Notes: a model not told the origin generated them from the sequence alone. A DNA stretch of 64,000 nucleotides from an uncultured Clostridium sp. (GCA_948465565.1 CAOJXR010000001.1:496001-560000); one strand, 5' to 3'. Positions 16,089 to 24,926 are shown, counted from the stretch's first letter. Translations and numbers: made by a program.

Positions 16089-18497
16089 TTAAATTACCTT
16101 AACAATACCACTATAAGCATCCATCTCAACTATTTGCCCATCCCTCAACTTTTCTGTAGCATTAACTGTTCCAACAATACAAGGCACATTAAACTCTCTT
16201 GAAATTATAGCAGCATGACAAGTTATTCCACCCTCATCAGTAATAAACCCACTAGCCTTTTCCATAGCCGAAATATAATCAGGAGTAGTCATAGTAGCAA
16301 CAATAATATCACCCTTTTCAACCTTTGTCACATCCCTATAATCCAATAAAATTTTTACTTTTCCTACAACTTTACCAGGACAAGCCACCGTTCCTTGTAT
16401 ATTTCCATCATCACTCTTCTTACTTATTTTATAAGTTTTACCAATCTCAGCCTGAAGTTGAAAAATATCTTTTCCTCTATAAGTTTCCACCTTTCCATCT
16501 ATCCATATTATTGCAAACCCAGTTCTTCTATCCTCAACAGTTTTTAAATCTTCACTAGAAACATAACCTCTCTTAATAATTTCAAGAATTTCCTCATACC
16601 CAAGCATTATCAAATCCTCTACCTGAATATCTAATCTCTCACTTATTGCTTTAAATAAACTATGTCGTGCAACATAAAACAAATTATCTGAATAACCCGT
16701 TGTATACGTTCTAAGCAATATAAAATCTCTAATAGCCTCAGAAAGTTTCACAAGCTTTTCAGAAAACTTATATTTCTCTAAAACTCTCACATATTCAACA
16801 TCGTCTTTTTGTCTTATTTCTAATATATTAGAAATTTTCTCCTCAATATTTTCATTCTCCAAATTCTCCAATCGTTCTATGTAATCCTCTCTAGTAAAAC
16901 AAACATCTTCAAATGCAAGAGGAGCCTTAAGCCATGAATATTTATCTATATGAGCATTTAAGCAATCCTCGATATCTTCACTATTTTTCCTTTTTAATGC
17001 AATTCTCAATAAATCCAATGGCTCATCATTATAAAAAACAGACAAATAACTAGGACAAGTAGCAATCTTTGAAAAAATTTCCTCAACCTCCTTTTCCCCA
17101 AAGCCCATCTTTTCAAGCTCACTCTTAACCTCAAGTTCCAAAAAATCATCAGGTCTAGTAAAACCAGGAACACATGAAGCCACATAAACATCATTAAAAC
17201 ATACTAACTCATTATACAACTGCTCTAAGCTAAAATTCTTAAAATTAAGTCCCTTTAATTTATTAATATATCCTTTTATATCTTCAACAATTTCAATCTC
17301 TTTATTAGCAAACTTTTCAAAAAAATTTAAATCTTCATTAAATTTCTCCTTCAAAACTCTACAAGTAACTTCAAAATCATTCTCCAACGAATATTCATCG
17401 CCATTTAAAATCAAATAATTTTGAAGTGCCAAATTAAATCCAATCAAACTCTCCTGTGTCATCTTATCAGAAGCATAAATTTGAGTATTCTCTAAAAACC
17501 AAATAAACTTTCTTGAAACATAATATTGCCAATTCCCCACATTTTCAACCTTAGAAATAACTTCATTCATCTTATTATCTTTAACAGTAGTAATAGGTCT
17601 CGCCTGCAAAATATAAATCTCTCCATTTTGAACTCCCCATTCTACATCAACAGGAAAACCATAAAAATTCTCAATATTCTTAATTATACTAGCCAAATCT
17701 AAAATCTTAACATCGTCTAGCTTTTGCAAATCACCATTCTCAATATCCTTCCACTCATTTTTCCCTTTTATCTTAACCATCTTTCTCTTCTGTGATTTTA
17801 TAGTTTTATTCACAATTTTATTTTGACTAATAATATAAGTATCTGGTGTAACACTACCTGAAACAATTGCCTCACCTAATCCCAAAACACCTTCAATAAC
17901 AACTTCCTCAAAATTGTTATTAGTCGGATTTATTGAAAATCCAACTCCAGACACTTCAGTTTGAATCATTTTCTGAACAACAACAGCAACTGACATACCA
18001 AGTTTCTCAGCATTTTTACCTCTATAAAAAATAGCCCTTGGACTAAACACTGACTTCCAGCAATTCTTCACAGCATCTATTATGTCTTCTCTAGTTACAT
18101 TCAAAAAACTCTCTAATTGTCCTGCCCAAGCACAATCCTTTCCATCCTCTAAATTAGCAGAAGATCTAACTGCAACATACTCACAATCCAGTTTTTCAAA
18201 ACTACTAATTATATTCAAAACAACCTCATTATCCATAACACAATCAGAAATAATTTCACATACTTCTGTTGAAGTCTTTTCCAAATTTTCTTGGTTATCT
18301 ACATCGCAATTATCAATTAAATTATGTATCTTCTCCTCAACATTATTTTTCCTTAAAAAATCATCAAACAAACTACTCTCAATAACATATCCATTAGGTA
18401 CATTAAATCCATTCTTATATAATTTTGAAAGAGAAAATCCCTTACCACCAGCTAAAAAATCATCATCAATATCATCAAAAAACTTTATTCCCATCAT
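16089..18497 (-). CDS. PEP synthase/pyruvate-phosphate dikinase-like enzyme
   Basis: 802-residue phosphotransferase with an N-terminal ATP-grasp PEP/pyruvate-binding domain (GGKGFSLSKLYKNGFNVP, VAVRSSANLEDGKDCAWAGQ, VDVEWGVQNGEIYILQARPI) and a C-terminal phosphohistidine domain (TTPDYISAMEKASGF then GGITCHAAIISREFNVPC, with the catalytic His). The middle about 350 residues are divergent and there is no C-terminal PEP-binding TIM barrel. This three-domain plan matches rifampin-phosphotransferase-like or orphan PPS-like proteins rather than genuine PEP synthase. The substrate is unknown. Last gene of a three-gene operon. Confidence 0.8.
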   Translation of the reverse strand: MMGIKFFDDIDDDFLAGGKGFSLSKLYKNGFNVPNGYVIESSLFDDFLRKNNVEEKIHNLIDNCDVDNQENLEKTSTEVCEIISDCVMDNEVVLNIISSFEKLDCEYVAVRSSANLEDGKDCAWAGQLESFLNVTREDIIDAVKNCWKSVFSPRAIFYRGKNAEKLGMSVAVVVQKMIQTEVSGVGFSINPTNNNFEEVVIEGVLGLGEAIVSGSVTPDTYIISQNKIVNKTIKSQKRKMVKIKGKNEWKDIENGDLQKLDDVKILDLASIIKNIENFYGFPVDVEWGVQNGEIYILQARPITTVKDNKMNEVISKVENVGNWQYYVSRKFIWFLENTQIYASDKMTQESLIGFNLALQNYLILNGDEYSLENDFEVTCRVLKEKFNEDLNFFEKFANKEIEIVEDIKGYINKLKGLNFKNFSLEQLYNELVCFNDVYVASCVPGFTRPDDFLELEVKSELEKMGFGEKEVEEIFSKIATCPSYLSVFYNDEPLDLLRIALKRKNSEDIEDCLNAHIDKYSWLKAPLAFEDVCFTREDYIERLENLENENIEEKISNILEIRQKDDVEYVRVLEKYKFSEKLVKLSEAIRDFILLRTYTTGYSDNLFYVARHSLFKAISERLDIQVEDLIMLGYEEILEIIKRGYVSSEDLKTVEDRRTGFAIIWIDGKVETYRGKDIFQLQAEIGKTYKISKKSDDGNIQGTVACPGKVVGKVKILLDYRDVTKVEKGDIIVATMTTPDYISAMEKASGFITDEGGITCHAAIISREFNVPCIVGTVNATEKLRDGQIVEMDAYSGIVKVI

Positions 18498-18501
18498 AAG
18501 C

Positions 18502-18912
18502 TTAAGCTCCTATCAAATCTAACACAATATTCTCCCAATCTTTTGTAGGCAAAATCTTAATTTCTAAATCTTCAGAATAATATCCTTTTATAAGATTATC
18601 AAATTTTCTATCCTTAATTTCCTTAGCATTTTTAGCAGATAACTTAATTGATTTATTATTTATTCCATTTTCAACAATAATCTCTTTTGTTTTAAAAGAA
18701 ATAGCAATATCACACACTTTCTTTTTTACCAAAGTATTAAAATATCCCATAAATGTTGCAAACTCTTCATTTGTAGCATCACCATAGAAAACTAAATTAA
18801 CACTATTATTTTTCTCCTCAATCAATTTTAAATTATGTTGAAACTGAATTATTTTATCCACATTCATAAATTTCTTACTATCATATTCAAACATTAAAAC
18901 ATATCTACTCAT
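18502..18912 (-). CDS. Hypothetical protein (136 aa) of the PEP-synthase-like operon
   Basis: No family recognised. Alternating strands and helices, lysine-rich (SIKLSAKNAKEIKDRKFD), ending DWENIVLDLIGA. The end resembles the last strand and helix of HPr-like domains, but the conserved His region is not seen, so this is only a suggestion. It overlaps the upstream HTH-HAD gene by 4 bases and ends 4 bases before the PEP-synthase-like start, so it is translationally coupled to both. Confidence 0.6.
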   Translation of the reverse strand: MSRYVLMFEYDSKKFMNVDKIIQFQHNLKLIEEKNNSVNLVFYGDATNEEFATFMGYFNTLVKKKVCDIAISFKTKEIIVENGINNKSIKLSAKNAKEIKDRKFDNLIKGYYSEDLEIKILPTKDWENIVLDLIGA

Positions 18913-19952
18913 ATCTCAAGACCTCCATCATCTCTAACATTAGCTCTCTCTGTCAATTTTTCAATCGCATCACTAATACCATTTGAATTTTCCCAATCAC
19001 TCAATATAATATTTCTATCATAAGTAGCATATTTTCCAAAATTTGAAGGAGCAATAAATACACTCTCAAGTCCCATTCTTCTAAACGCTTCTTTATTCTC
19101 TGTATACATTTTCAAATCTTCCTCTTGAGAATCTCCACCAACTATTACAAAAGGAATATCATACTTTTCATAAAAATCCTCTACAAGCATCCTTACTGCT
19201 GTAGCTTTAGAATGTTGCTTAGGTTTTATATCACACTCTTTACCATAATCATCATAATATGTAACAGTTTCAAGCTCACTATCTCCCAATAATTTATCTA
19301 TTGCCTCACTAATTTCTGCCAATTGTGTTCTAGTTATATCCTCAAACAAAACATTATACATACTCTCAACATCTGAATTTATTTCTCCACCATGCTCTCT
19401 TATAATTTCCTCAATCTCTTTTCTCTTTTCAAGAATTCTAAAATCCAAATGATTTAGCACCTTAGTCTTATCATCTCTAATAATATATCCACAATATTCT
19501 GCAACAGCACCATCAAACAAGTGTGGAAGTCCACTATTTTCAGCCAAATCTGATAATAATTTGTACTTAGCTTTAGCAGATTCTCTCGAAGACCCTGTAA
19601 CCATTACTGCACGAATTTCATATCCCAACTTTTGTTGCATTCCAATAATAGCTTCAAAAAATTTCTTAGCATCTTCCGCACCACCTCTAAGTATTAGATC
19701 CGTTGTACCAGAATAATCTAAAAATAATGGTATAACTTTTCTCTTATCTCGTCTTTCATATTCCAATATATCACCAGGCTGGCAATCTAGAACTTCACAT
19801 ATTTTATCCAAAGTAGGTAGTCTAAAAGAAGAAATTTTACCATTCTTTATGTTAGATAAATTAACTGGTGTAATTCCCACTTCTTCTGCTAACTGTGTTA
19901 ATGTAACTCCTTTTTCTTTCATTTTATCTTCCAAATTTATTTTAATAGCCAT
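18909..19952 (-). CDS. XRE-family HTH fused to a HAD-type phosphatase domain
   Basis: Residues 1-65 are a Cro/CI-like helix-turn-helix (TLTQLAEEVGITPVNLSNIK, ICEVLDCQPGDILEYE). Residues about 70-330 resemble a Cof/HAD hydrolase: LFLDYSGTTDLI (motif I, nucleophile Asp), MVTGSSRESA (motif II), and VIVGGDSQEEDLKM (motif IV). The fusion suggests a metabolite- or phosphorylation-sensing regulator, or simply an odd recombination. Promoter and a palindromic operator precede it; the following two genes are co-transcribed. Confidence 0.75.
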   Translation of the reverse strand: MAIKINLEDKMKEKGVTLTQLAEEVGITPVNLSNIKNGKISSFRLPTLDKICEVLDCQPGDILEYERRDKRKVIPLFLDYSGTTDLILRGGAEDAKKFFEAIIGMQQKLGYEIRAVMVTGSSRESAKAKYKLLSDLAENSGLPHLFDGAVAEYCGYIIRDDKTKVLNHLDFRILEKRKEIEEIIREHGGEINSDVESMYNVLFEDITRTQLAEISEAIDKLLGDSELETVTYYDDYGKECDIKPKQHSKATAVRMLVEDFYEKYDIPFVIVGGDSQEEDLKMYTENKEAFRRMGLESVFIAPSNFGKYATYDRNIILSDWENSNGISDAIEKLTERANVRDDGGLEI

Positions 19953-19977
19953 TATCTCTCTCCTTTCCTACATTAAT

Positions 19978-20006
19978 AATATAACATTCATTTTTACATT
20001 TGTCAA
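19978..20006 (-). promoter_or_regulatory. Promoter of the HTH-HAD operon
   Basis: Minus strand TTGACA (20006-20001), 17-base spacer, TATATT (19983-19978), with AAAGGAGAG before the start codon. Confidence 0.7.
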
Positions 20007-20009
20007 ATT

Positions 20010-20049
20010 ATTATCGTGAAATAATATTGTTATATCGTTTTACGATAAT
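20010..20049. promoter_or_regulatory. Nested palindromic operator upstream of the HTH-HAD gene
   Basis: ATTATCGT (20010-20017) and ACGATAAT (20042-20049) form an inverted repeat, and TATCGT-TTT-ACGATA (20033-20047) is nested within it. Just upstream of -35; a likely site for the encoded XRE regulator. Confidence 0.6.
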
Positions 20050-20086
20050 ATATATTTTATATAAAAATATATCAAGCAAAAATAAA

Positions 20087-20120
20087 AGTATATCGCGATT
20101 TTCGAAACTCACGATATACT
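20087..20120 (-). terminator. Terminator after the P-loop kinase gene
   Basis: Minus-strand stem AGTATATCG(TGA)/(TCG)CGATATACT followed by TTTATTTTT. Confidence 0.75.
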
Positions 20121-20148
20121 CCTATTTTCTAACTACTTCAAATCAACC

Positions 20149-20682
20149 TTATCTTTCATCTTCTTCAATTCTTCTATCAATATCCAATATTCCCTCTTTC
20201 AATAATATATCTTCTAAATATTCACCTTTTTTTAACCAAATTACTCTTTCAGAATCAGTTGGAAAATCTGCATAATAAACATCCCTTATTCTTGATATAA
20301 ACCTCTCATTATTTCCTCTTTTTTGGCATCTTGCTATGATTTCATCCAACATATCCTCTTCTGGATAAACAATACAATAACTAACACCCATTTGTCTTAG
20401 TAAATCAACTACTTCCCTTTTACAAGCAAACAATGCAATTTTATTTCTCTTAAAATTATCTATTAATTCTTCACAATAATTCAAAGGAAATTCAGGATTT
20501 TTTATTCTGCTTTTAAGTCCCTTTCTCTGTTCTACAGGAATATTTCTCATATTCTCGTCTATTACATATTCAAAATTACTACTTTCTATATCTACAACAT
20601 TACTATATTTTCTTGCTAAAGTGCTTTTGCCAATTGCCTTAAATCCTCCTATCAACATTCCTGAATTCATATTTGTATTCAT
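20149..20682 (-). CDS. P-loop nucleoside/adenylate-kinase-like protein
   Basis: 177 residues, Walker A GGFKAIGKSTLA near residue 12, followed by a recognisable ...NVVDIESSNF acceptor segment and a CxxR-like lid region (CQKRGNNERFISRI). Typical of small orphan kinase-like ATPases in gut Clostridia and phages; the substrate cannot be told. It belongs to the run of nucleotide-handling genes that continues to 55 kb. Confidence 0.65.
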   Translation of the reverse strand: MNTNMNSGMLIGGFKAIGKSTLARKYSNVVDIESSNFEYVIDENMRNIPVEQRKGLKSRIKNPEFPLNYCEELIDNFKRNKIALFACKREVVDLLRQMGVSYCIVYPEEDMLDEIIARCQKRGNNERFISRIRDVYYADFPTDSERVIWLKKGEYLEDILLKEGILDIDRRIEEDER

Positions 20683-20737
20683 ATTCTACCTCCACATAAA
20701 TTTCTACTCAAATAGTATCACCGCATTAATCATTTAC

Positions 20738-21196
20738 TTAGTACTCTTTCACATCATACCTCAATAGCTTATCCCCATCATACTCAAACTTAACAGTAAA
20801 AAATCCATCACCATTTTGTATCTTATTCAAAAAGATTTTATCACCTTCCCAAGTATTTAAACAAGCAACTTTATCTTTATCGACCCATTGTAAATCACCT
20901 TCATTGCACTCAATCAAGTTCCCCTCAAACTCCTTTGAAGTAAACACATACATATACTCTGTCTCCCAATTAGTAGAAACATATGTAACTATACAATGCA
21001 ATTTATAATCTTTAAGAATAAGACCTGTTTCTTCTCTTGTTTCCCTTACAATACACTCTTCTGGACTTTCACCTTCTTCAAATTTTCCACCAATTCCAAG
21101 CCACTTATCTTTATTCAAATCATTTTTCTTTTTCGTTCTATGCAACATTAAATACTGTCCATCTTTTTCTATATAACACAGTGTCGAAAGTATCAT
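20738..21196 (-). CDS. Nudix hydrolase, MutT/8-oxo-dGTPase-like
   Basis: 152 residues. The Nudix box (GKFEEGESPEE...RETREETG) is complete. The N-terminus (MILSTLCYIEKDGQYLMLHR, NKDKWLGIGGKFEEGES) and short size match the MTH1/MutT-like 8-oxo-purine NTPases of Firmicutes, which cleanse the dNTP pool. TTGGGGGAGATGT precedes the ATG. One of seven Nudix genes in the window. Confidence 0.85.
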   Translation of the reverse strand: MILSTLCYIEKDGQYLMLHRTKKKNDLNKDKWLGIGGKFEEGESPEECIVRETREETGLILKDYKLHCIVTYVSTNWETEYMYVFTSKEFEGNLIECNEGDLQWVDKDKVACLNTWEGDKIFLNKIQNGDGFFTVKFEYDGDKLLRYDVKEY

Positions 21197-21211
21197 ACAT
21201 CTCCCCCAATT

Positions 21212-21679
21212 TTATATTTGTTCCTCTTCTGACAATCCTATATAATTTTTCTTTCCATAAGAATATGTTCTTTTTATTGTATCATCTATATCAATAATTG
21301 TTATATCAGCTGTGCTGACTATCATTCCATAAATACTTCTTGGCTTATACTTATTCGATGCTCTGTGGTCTTCTATTGCTTCTTTTATAGTATTTATTTG
21401 TTCATCTGTAAACCACGCCTTTATATTTTCATCTTCTATAAACATTTGAGCTGAAATAATTTCATGAGTATTTCTATCTATATAGTGACCTAAATCATGA
21501 TACGCCGCTACTGTATAAACCATATTTATATCAACATCATATCTTTTAGCAAATTCTAAACTTCTTCTTATAACAAGCTTTATATGTTCTATACCATGAC
21601 CTAACTCATTTCTATTATATAATGGGAATATCTTTTCTTCTATATATCGAACTAATTTCTCATCAATTATTTTCTCCAT
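21212..21679 (-). CDS. HD-domain phosphohydrolase, C-terminally short
   Basis: 155 residues with HGIEHIKLVIRRSLEFA, AAYHDLGHYIDR (HD motif) and EAIEDHRAS, giving the full H...HD...D metal set of HD hydrolases. It stops at SYGKKNYIGLSEEEQI, where relatives usually continue for about 30-50 residues, directly before the Nudix gene. No CGG is present at the end, so this looks like a real deletion or an alternative short form. Confidence 0.7.
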   Translation of the reverse strand: MEKIIDEKLVRYIEEKIFPLYNRNELGHGIEHIKLVIRRSLEFAKRYDVDINMVYTVAAYHDLGHYIDRNTHEIISAQMFIEDENIKAWFTDEQINTIKEAIEDHRASNKYKPRSIYGMIVSTADITIIDIDDTIKRTYSYGKKNYIGLSEEEQI

Positions 21680-21683
21680 TCAC

Positions 21684-22214
21684 TTACCTCCACAAATCTC
21701 CATTTATATGCTTTATCAAAGCCATAACAAAAGCATTTTGAGTAAGTTCAATTCTAGAAACTACATCTTTAGTCAAAATACTAATTCCACCTTTTCCCTT
21801 AGCAAGATCTTTTCCCGAAAAAATTCTATCCATCACTGCTCCAAGTTCAGTTTCTTGAATCTCTTTCATATATCTATCTGGAACAGGAAACCCCTGACTA
21901 GTTCCAAGACTTTGATATCCCTCTTTATCCTCAATCACAACAGCATTTATATCAACCCACTCACCAGAAAAGTTAATAATTCCAGCTTCACTAGCAACAT
22001 AATAATCAGCCTCAATACCATTTTTCTCAGCATATTCTTTTACATTTTTAACTCTATTTCTAACACCTTGAAAAATCTCATCATTAATTGGTTGGTCACT
22101 AACTTCTGAACTAACCTTAACACCCTCTATCTCAACATTTTCAAAATATTTTTCAAACGCCTGTCTTGCTCCTTGTATTTTTCCTGGATTTGTTGTTCCC
22201 ATTAAAATCATCAT
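21684..22214 (-). CDS. yjjX: Inosine/xanthosine triphosphatase (YjjX family)
   Basis: 176 residues; ILMGTTNPGKIQGARQAFEKYF is the family N-terminus, with EAGIINFSGEW and a DLAKGKGGI loop. It hydrolyses ITP and XTP, the same hygiene role as RdgB but in a different fold class of the ITPase superfamily. Own promoter at 22261-22289. Operon order here: yjjX, HD protein, Nudix protein. Confidence 0.82.
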   Translation of the reverse strand: MMILMGTTNPGKIQGARQAFEKYFENVEIEGVKVSSEVSDQPINDEIFQGVRNRVKNVKEYAEKNGIEADYYVASEAGIINFSGEWVDINAVVIEDKEGYQSLGTSQGFPVPDRYMKEIQETELGAVMDRIFSGKDLAKGKGGISILTKDVVSRIELTQNAFVMALIKHINGDLWR

Positions 22215-22260
22215 TTTCTTGCTCCTTTACCACTATTTAATATTGACTTTATTGAAATAA

Positions 22261-22289
22261 ATTCTATCTCAAAAGTATACCGCTGTCAA
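22261..22289 (-). promoter_or_regulatory. Promoter of the yjjX operon
   Basis: Minus strand TTGACA, 17-base spacer, TAGAAT. The -35 lies over the last codons of the upstream toxN gene. Confidence 0.6.
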
Positions 22290-22780
22290 TTATCCCACTC
22301 ATTACACTTTTTCTCTAGTAACTTAAAATCGCAGCACACTTTATTAAAAAACACATTACTCTCAGATATTCTTCTAATATATGTATCATTAGCTTTAGCT
22401 AAAATTTCTTGTATATGTTTATTGCAAAAGCGATATTGACTTATTAAAATTTGCTTATATTTATCACTCTCTTTATTTATATCAAATTCAATTAACTCTT
22501 TATCATTAATGGGAATCATATTATTAAAACCTAATAAACCATATTTTCCTTTATGGATTTTAAATATAAATGGATTATTCTTGAATTCTTTATGTTGTTT
22601 TCTAGGATGCTCTAATGGAACAAAATAATTTAGATTATTTACTTTTAACACCACACCTAAGTATGGCCTTCTTTCAGTATAAATATCCTTCATTTTAGGA
22701 TTATATTGTACCCTATTATCATATTTATAAAGATATTTAATGTACTCTATTTTAATTCTATATAATTTTAATTTGTTTAT
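22286..22780 (-). CDS. toxN: ToxN/AbiQ endoribonuclease of a type III TA system (copy 1)
   Basis: RNase toxin whose antitoxin is a repetitive RNA. Hallmarks are YNPKMKDIYTERRPYLGVVL, FVPLEHPRKQHKEFKN, the KGKYGLLGFNNMIPI segment and QYRFCNKHIQEILAKA. An in-frame ATG at 22822 lies inside the antitoxin terminator hairpin. The AGGAGG at 22790-22795 points instead to the ATA codon at 22778-22780 (NKLKLYRIKIEYIKYL follows), giving about 164 residues like known ToxN (about 170). An AUA start is unusual and would keep expression low. Confidence 0.8.
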   Translation of the reverse strand: MNKLKLYRIKIEYIKYLYKYDNRVQYNPKMKDIYTERRPYLGVVLKVNNLNYFVPLEHPRKQHKEFKNNPFIFKIHKGKYGLLGFNNMIPINDKELIEFDINKESDKYKQILISQYRFCNKHIQEILAKANDTYIRRISESNVFFNKVCCDFKLLEKKCNEWDN

Positions 22781-22808
22781 GCTTAAGTTCCTCCTGCAAT
22801 TACAATAT

Positions 22809-22839
22809 AAGCGAAGATTCATATGCAGAACCCTCGCTT
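22809..22839 (-). terminator. Terminator between ToxI1 RNA and toxN1
   Basis: AAGCGA...TCGCTT stem followed by a T-rich stretch (TATATTG). In type III modules a leaky terminator here sets the excess of antitoxin RNA over toxin mRNA. Confidence 0.65.
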
Positions 22840-22842
22840 ACT

Positions 22843-22975
22843 TTTCCAATTTAAGGTTGGAAAACCTCTTCAATCATACCCTACTTAAAATGTTTTAAAC
22901 ATTAGGCAAGGGGTTTCCTCTTTAACATGCTTTAAAAGCATATGTCTGATAATATATAAAATATTATCAAAACTA
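22843..22975 (-). ncRNA. toxI: ToxI-like antitoxin RNA (copy 1), degenerate repeats
   Basis: About 130 bases between a consensus promoter and the terminator before toxN. Three diverged units of a short palindrome followed by an A/G-rich segment can be traced on the minus strand: ATGCTTTTAAAGCAT-GTTAAAGAG, ATGTTTAAAACAT-TTTAAGTAG and CCAACCTTAAATTGG-AAAAGTAAG. The exact processed unit cannot be set by eye. Confidence 0.65.
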
Positions 22976-22983
22976 GTATATTC

Positions 22984-23012
22984 ATTATACACAGGAAATA
23001 TGCCTTTGTCAA
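22984..23012 (-). promoter_or_regulatory. Perfect consensus promoter of ToxIN module 1
   Basis: Minus strand TTGACA, 17-base spacer, TATAAT. Downstream bases (GAATATACTA, then a TTGATAA palindrome) match those of module 2. Confidence 0.85.
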
Positions 23013-23064
23013 TTACTTAATCAACCTTTTCATCGACACAAAACCCCATTTTTTTACCTCAACT

Positions 23065-24091
23065 CTACCTACAAAATCTATCAATCAACTCCCTATACTG
23101 CTCCACCAATTGCACCAAGCTCTCCTCAGTAATATACTCATTCACCTCATGAGCAGTTACAGGACCAGCACCCAAAATAATACGATTATTCTCCAAAAAG
23201 CTAGCCTCAGTAATAAAATTACAAGTTCTATCTGACATCTCAGACCTATTCAAAAAAGCAGGTAACCTATTTATCTCAACAATTTCAGCACCATATTTCT
23301 CTTTAAGGAAATTCAATTTCTCCAATATTTTCTCCTCAATACTTGTATCTGTTGACCTAAAATCAACTAAAAACTCACAAGAATCTGGGACAGAATTTAT
23401 AGCATTTCCTCCATTTATAACACCAATATTCATAGTTGTATATGGTACCTCAAAATCCAACTTTTTCTCTAGCTTTATCTCATTTTCATAAAACTCGCTA
23501 AGTTCATTTATAAATGCAACAGCACTCATAATAGCATTCTTTCCCTTATCAGGCGTACTAGAGTGAGTACGTATTCCCTTAAACGAAATCTTAAATTCCA
23601 TAAGTCCCTTGCTGCCAACTATAATCTCATTATTCGTTGGTTCACCAACTATAATTGTATTAGGAAAATCTTTTTCATATTCAACAACTGATTTAATCCC
23701 CGAAAATCCAATCTCCTCATCATAAGTAAAATATAATTTCATTCCCTTACTTAATTCAGAAAAATCTATTTGTGCAATAGCTGCAATAATAGCTGCAATT
23801 CCAGACTTCATGTCACACACGCCCAAGCCATACAACTTACCATCTTCCTTAGTTAGCGATAATTTATCATAACACCATCCATCTGTATATTCAACTGTAT
23901 CAGTATGTCCCACAAATCCCAAACCAACTTCATTTTTATTATACATTATCAAAAATTTATCTTTCTTTTCAGTTTTAAATCCGCAAACTTACAAGCATTC
24001 TTTCTATATAATCCAATATCTTTTTATTCTCTTTATCTTTTATAGTATTACATTCAACCAAATTTCTTAAAACATCTTCAACATCTACCAT
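23065..24091 (-). CDS. M20-family metallopeptidase/deacylase, needs +1 frameshift at CGG
   Basis: Read through, 341 residues of the ArgE/DapE/M20 family (zinc aminoacylase or peptidase). The N-terminus MVDVEDVLRNLVECNTIKDK is in the frame starting at ATG 24089-24091; CGG at 23981-23983 is followed by ATT TAA, so unshifted translation stops at once. Skipping C gives GFKTEKKDKFLIMYNKNEVG and then the metal motifs VGHTDTVEYTDGW, GLGVCDMKSGIAA and YDEEIGFSG, with GAGPVTAHEVNEYI at the end. The start lies 2 bases after the GNAT stop, in one operon. Confidence 0.82.
23981..23983 (-). other. CGG +1 frameshift site 3 (M20 protein codon 37)
   Basis: Context TTG-CGG-A; skipping C gives GGA (Gly). Unshifted: CGG ATT TAA. 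Confidence 0.75.
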
Positions 24092-24093
24092 AT

Positions 24094-24684
24094 CTATAAT
24101 TCCTCTCCCAAATATTTTTTCTCACGTTCCATCGAAACCTCTTGAATACCTCTTCTAATAGCATTTCTATCCAACCTATCTAAATCAAGTTCCAAAAATA
24201 TATTATTCACAGACGAAACACCTCCATCAGTTCTTTCTCTCTCCACAGCTTGACTAACACCTTCAATCGGTACAAAACCAATTTTTCTAGCAATTCCATA
24301 AGACATAGAACCATTTTCAAGAGTTCTCATATATATTCTTTTATACCCTAAAGCCTTGGTCTGCATAACACCAAACAACATAAGTTGTGTTCCAAGACCA
24401 GTCTTTCTATATCTATTAAGTACAGCTATATCAGCCAAATACATTGTTTCATCATCTTGAAAACTTACTGGTTGATCTTTTTTACTTCCTCTTTCTAACG
24501 CAATAATACCAGCACATACTTCACCCGCATAAACACCATATATATACCCTTTTTCTTTATATTCATCATAAATCTCTTGCAATTCCTCATCCGTATACTT
24601 TTCATTATAAGGTGGACCAGAAAATACCCTATACACTCTTTTAAAATCAATTAAACTAACTCCCTCTCTCACTTTACTCTCCAT
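24094..24684 (-). CDS. GNAT-family N-acetyltransferase
   Basis: 196 residues; acetyl-CoA-binding core around YLADIAVLNRYRKTGLGTQL (motif A, RxxGxG) and the later ARKIGFVPI strand. The acceptor is unknown. AAAAGGAGG precedes the ATG. A 240-base leader with its own promoter, an 18-codon peptide, alternative hairpins and a terminator lies upstream, so the gene (with the M20 gene after it) is probably induced by ribosome stalling or similar attenuation. Confidence 0.8.
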   Translation of the reverse strand: MESKVREGVSLIDFKRVYRVFSGPPYNEKYTDEELQEIYDEYKEKGYIYGVYAGEVCAGIIALERGSKKDQPVSFQDDETMYLADIAVLNRYRKTGLGTQLMLFGVMQTKALGYKRIYMRTLENGSMSYGIARKIGFVPIEGVSQAVERERTDGGVSSVNNIFLELDLDRLDRNAIRRGIQEVSMEREKKYLGEEL

Positions 24685-24751
24685 ATTTATTTCCTCCTTT
24701 TAAATCAATATCTATCAAAAAGGTAAAATTACAAACAAAAATAGATATACA

Positions 24752-24788
24752 AAAAGACTATATATAAATTTCCTACATATAGTCTTTT
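24752..24788 (-). terminator. Attenuator terminator before the GNAT gene
   Basis: Perfect 12-bp stem AAAAGACTATAT/ATATAGTCTTTT with a T run (TTTTT) on the minus strand, about 68 bases before the GNAT start codon. Confidence 0.85.
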
Positions 24789-24821
24789 AATATATCTATT
24801 CTCTAAATATTTTCAAACTAT

Positions 24822-24853
24822 CGTAGGCACAAGATTATTAGCCTGTACCTACG
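24822..24853 (-). promoter_or_regulatory. Regulatory hairpin in the GNAT leader
   Basis: CGTAGGTACA pairs with TGTGCCTACG (10 bp, one G-U) just after the leader peptide. A second CGTAGG, inside the last leader-peptide codons (24883-24888), can compete for the same CCTACG, the logic of an attenuator. Confidence 0.6.
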
Positions 24854-24869
24854 CATTTAAAAGCAATAG

Positions 24870-24926
24870 TTACAAGCTCCTACGATGATGATGTAATTTA
24901 GTGTTCAAAAATATTTCTAAATTCAT
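24870..24926 (-). CDS. 18-residue leader peptide with His-His-His-Arg-Arg
   Basis: ATG 24924-24926, preceded by AAAGAGGTAAAATT, encodes MNLEIFLNTKLHHHRRSL and stops at 24870-24872. The codon run CAT CAT CAT CGT AGG near the end is typical of a leader in which ribosome position decides RNA folding. It sits about 28 bases after the -10 box. Known parallels are leaders of antibiotic-inducible and amino-acid genes; the inducer here is not known. Confidence 0.55.
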   Translation of the reverse strand: MNLEIFLNTKLHHHRRSL

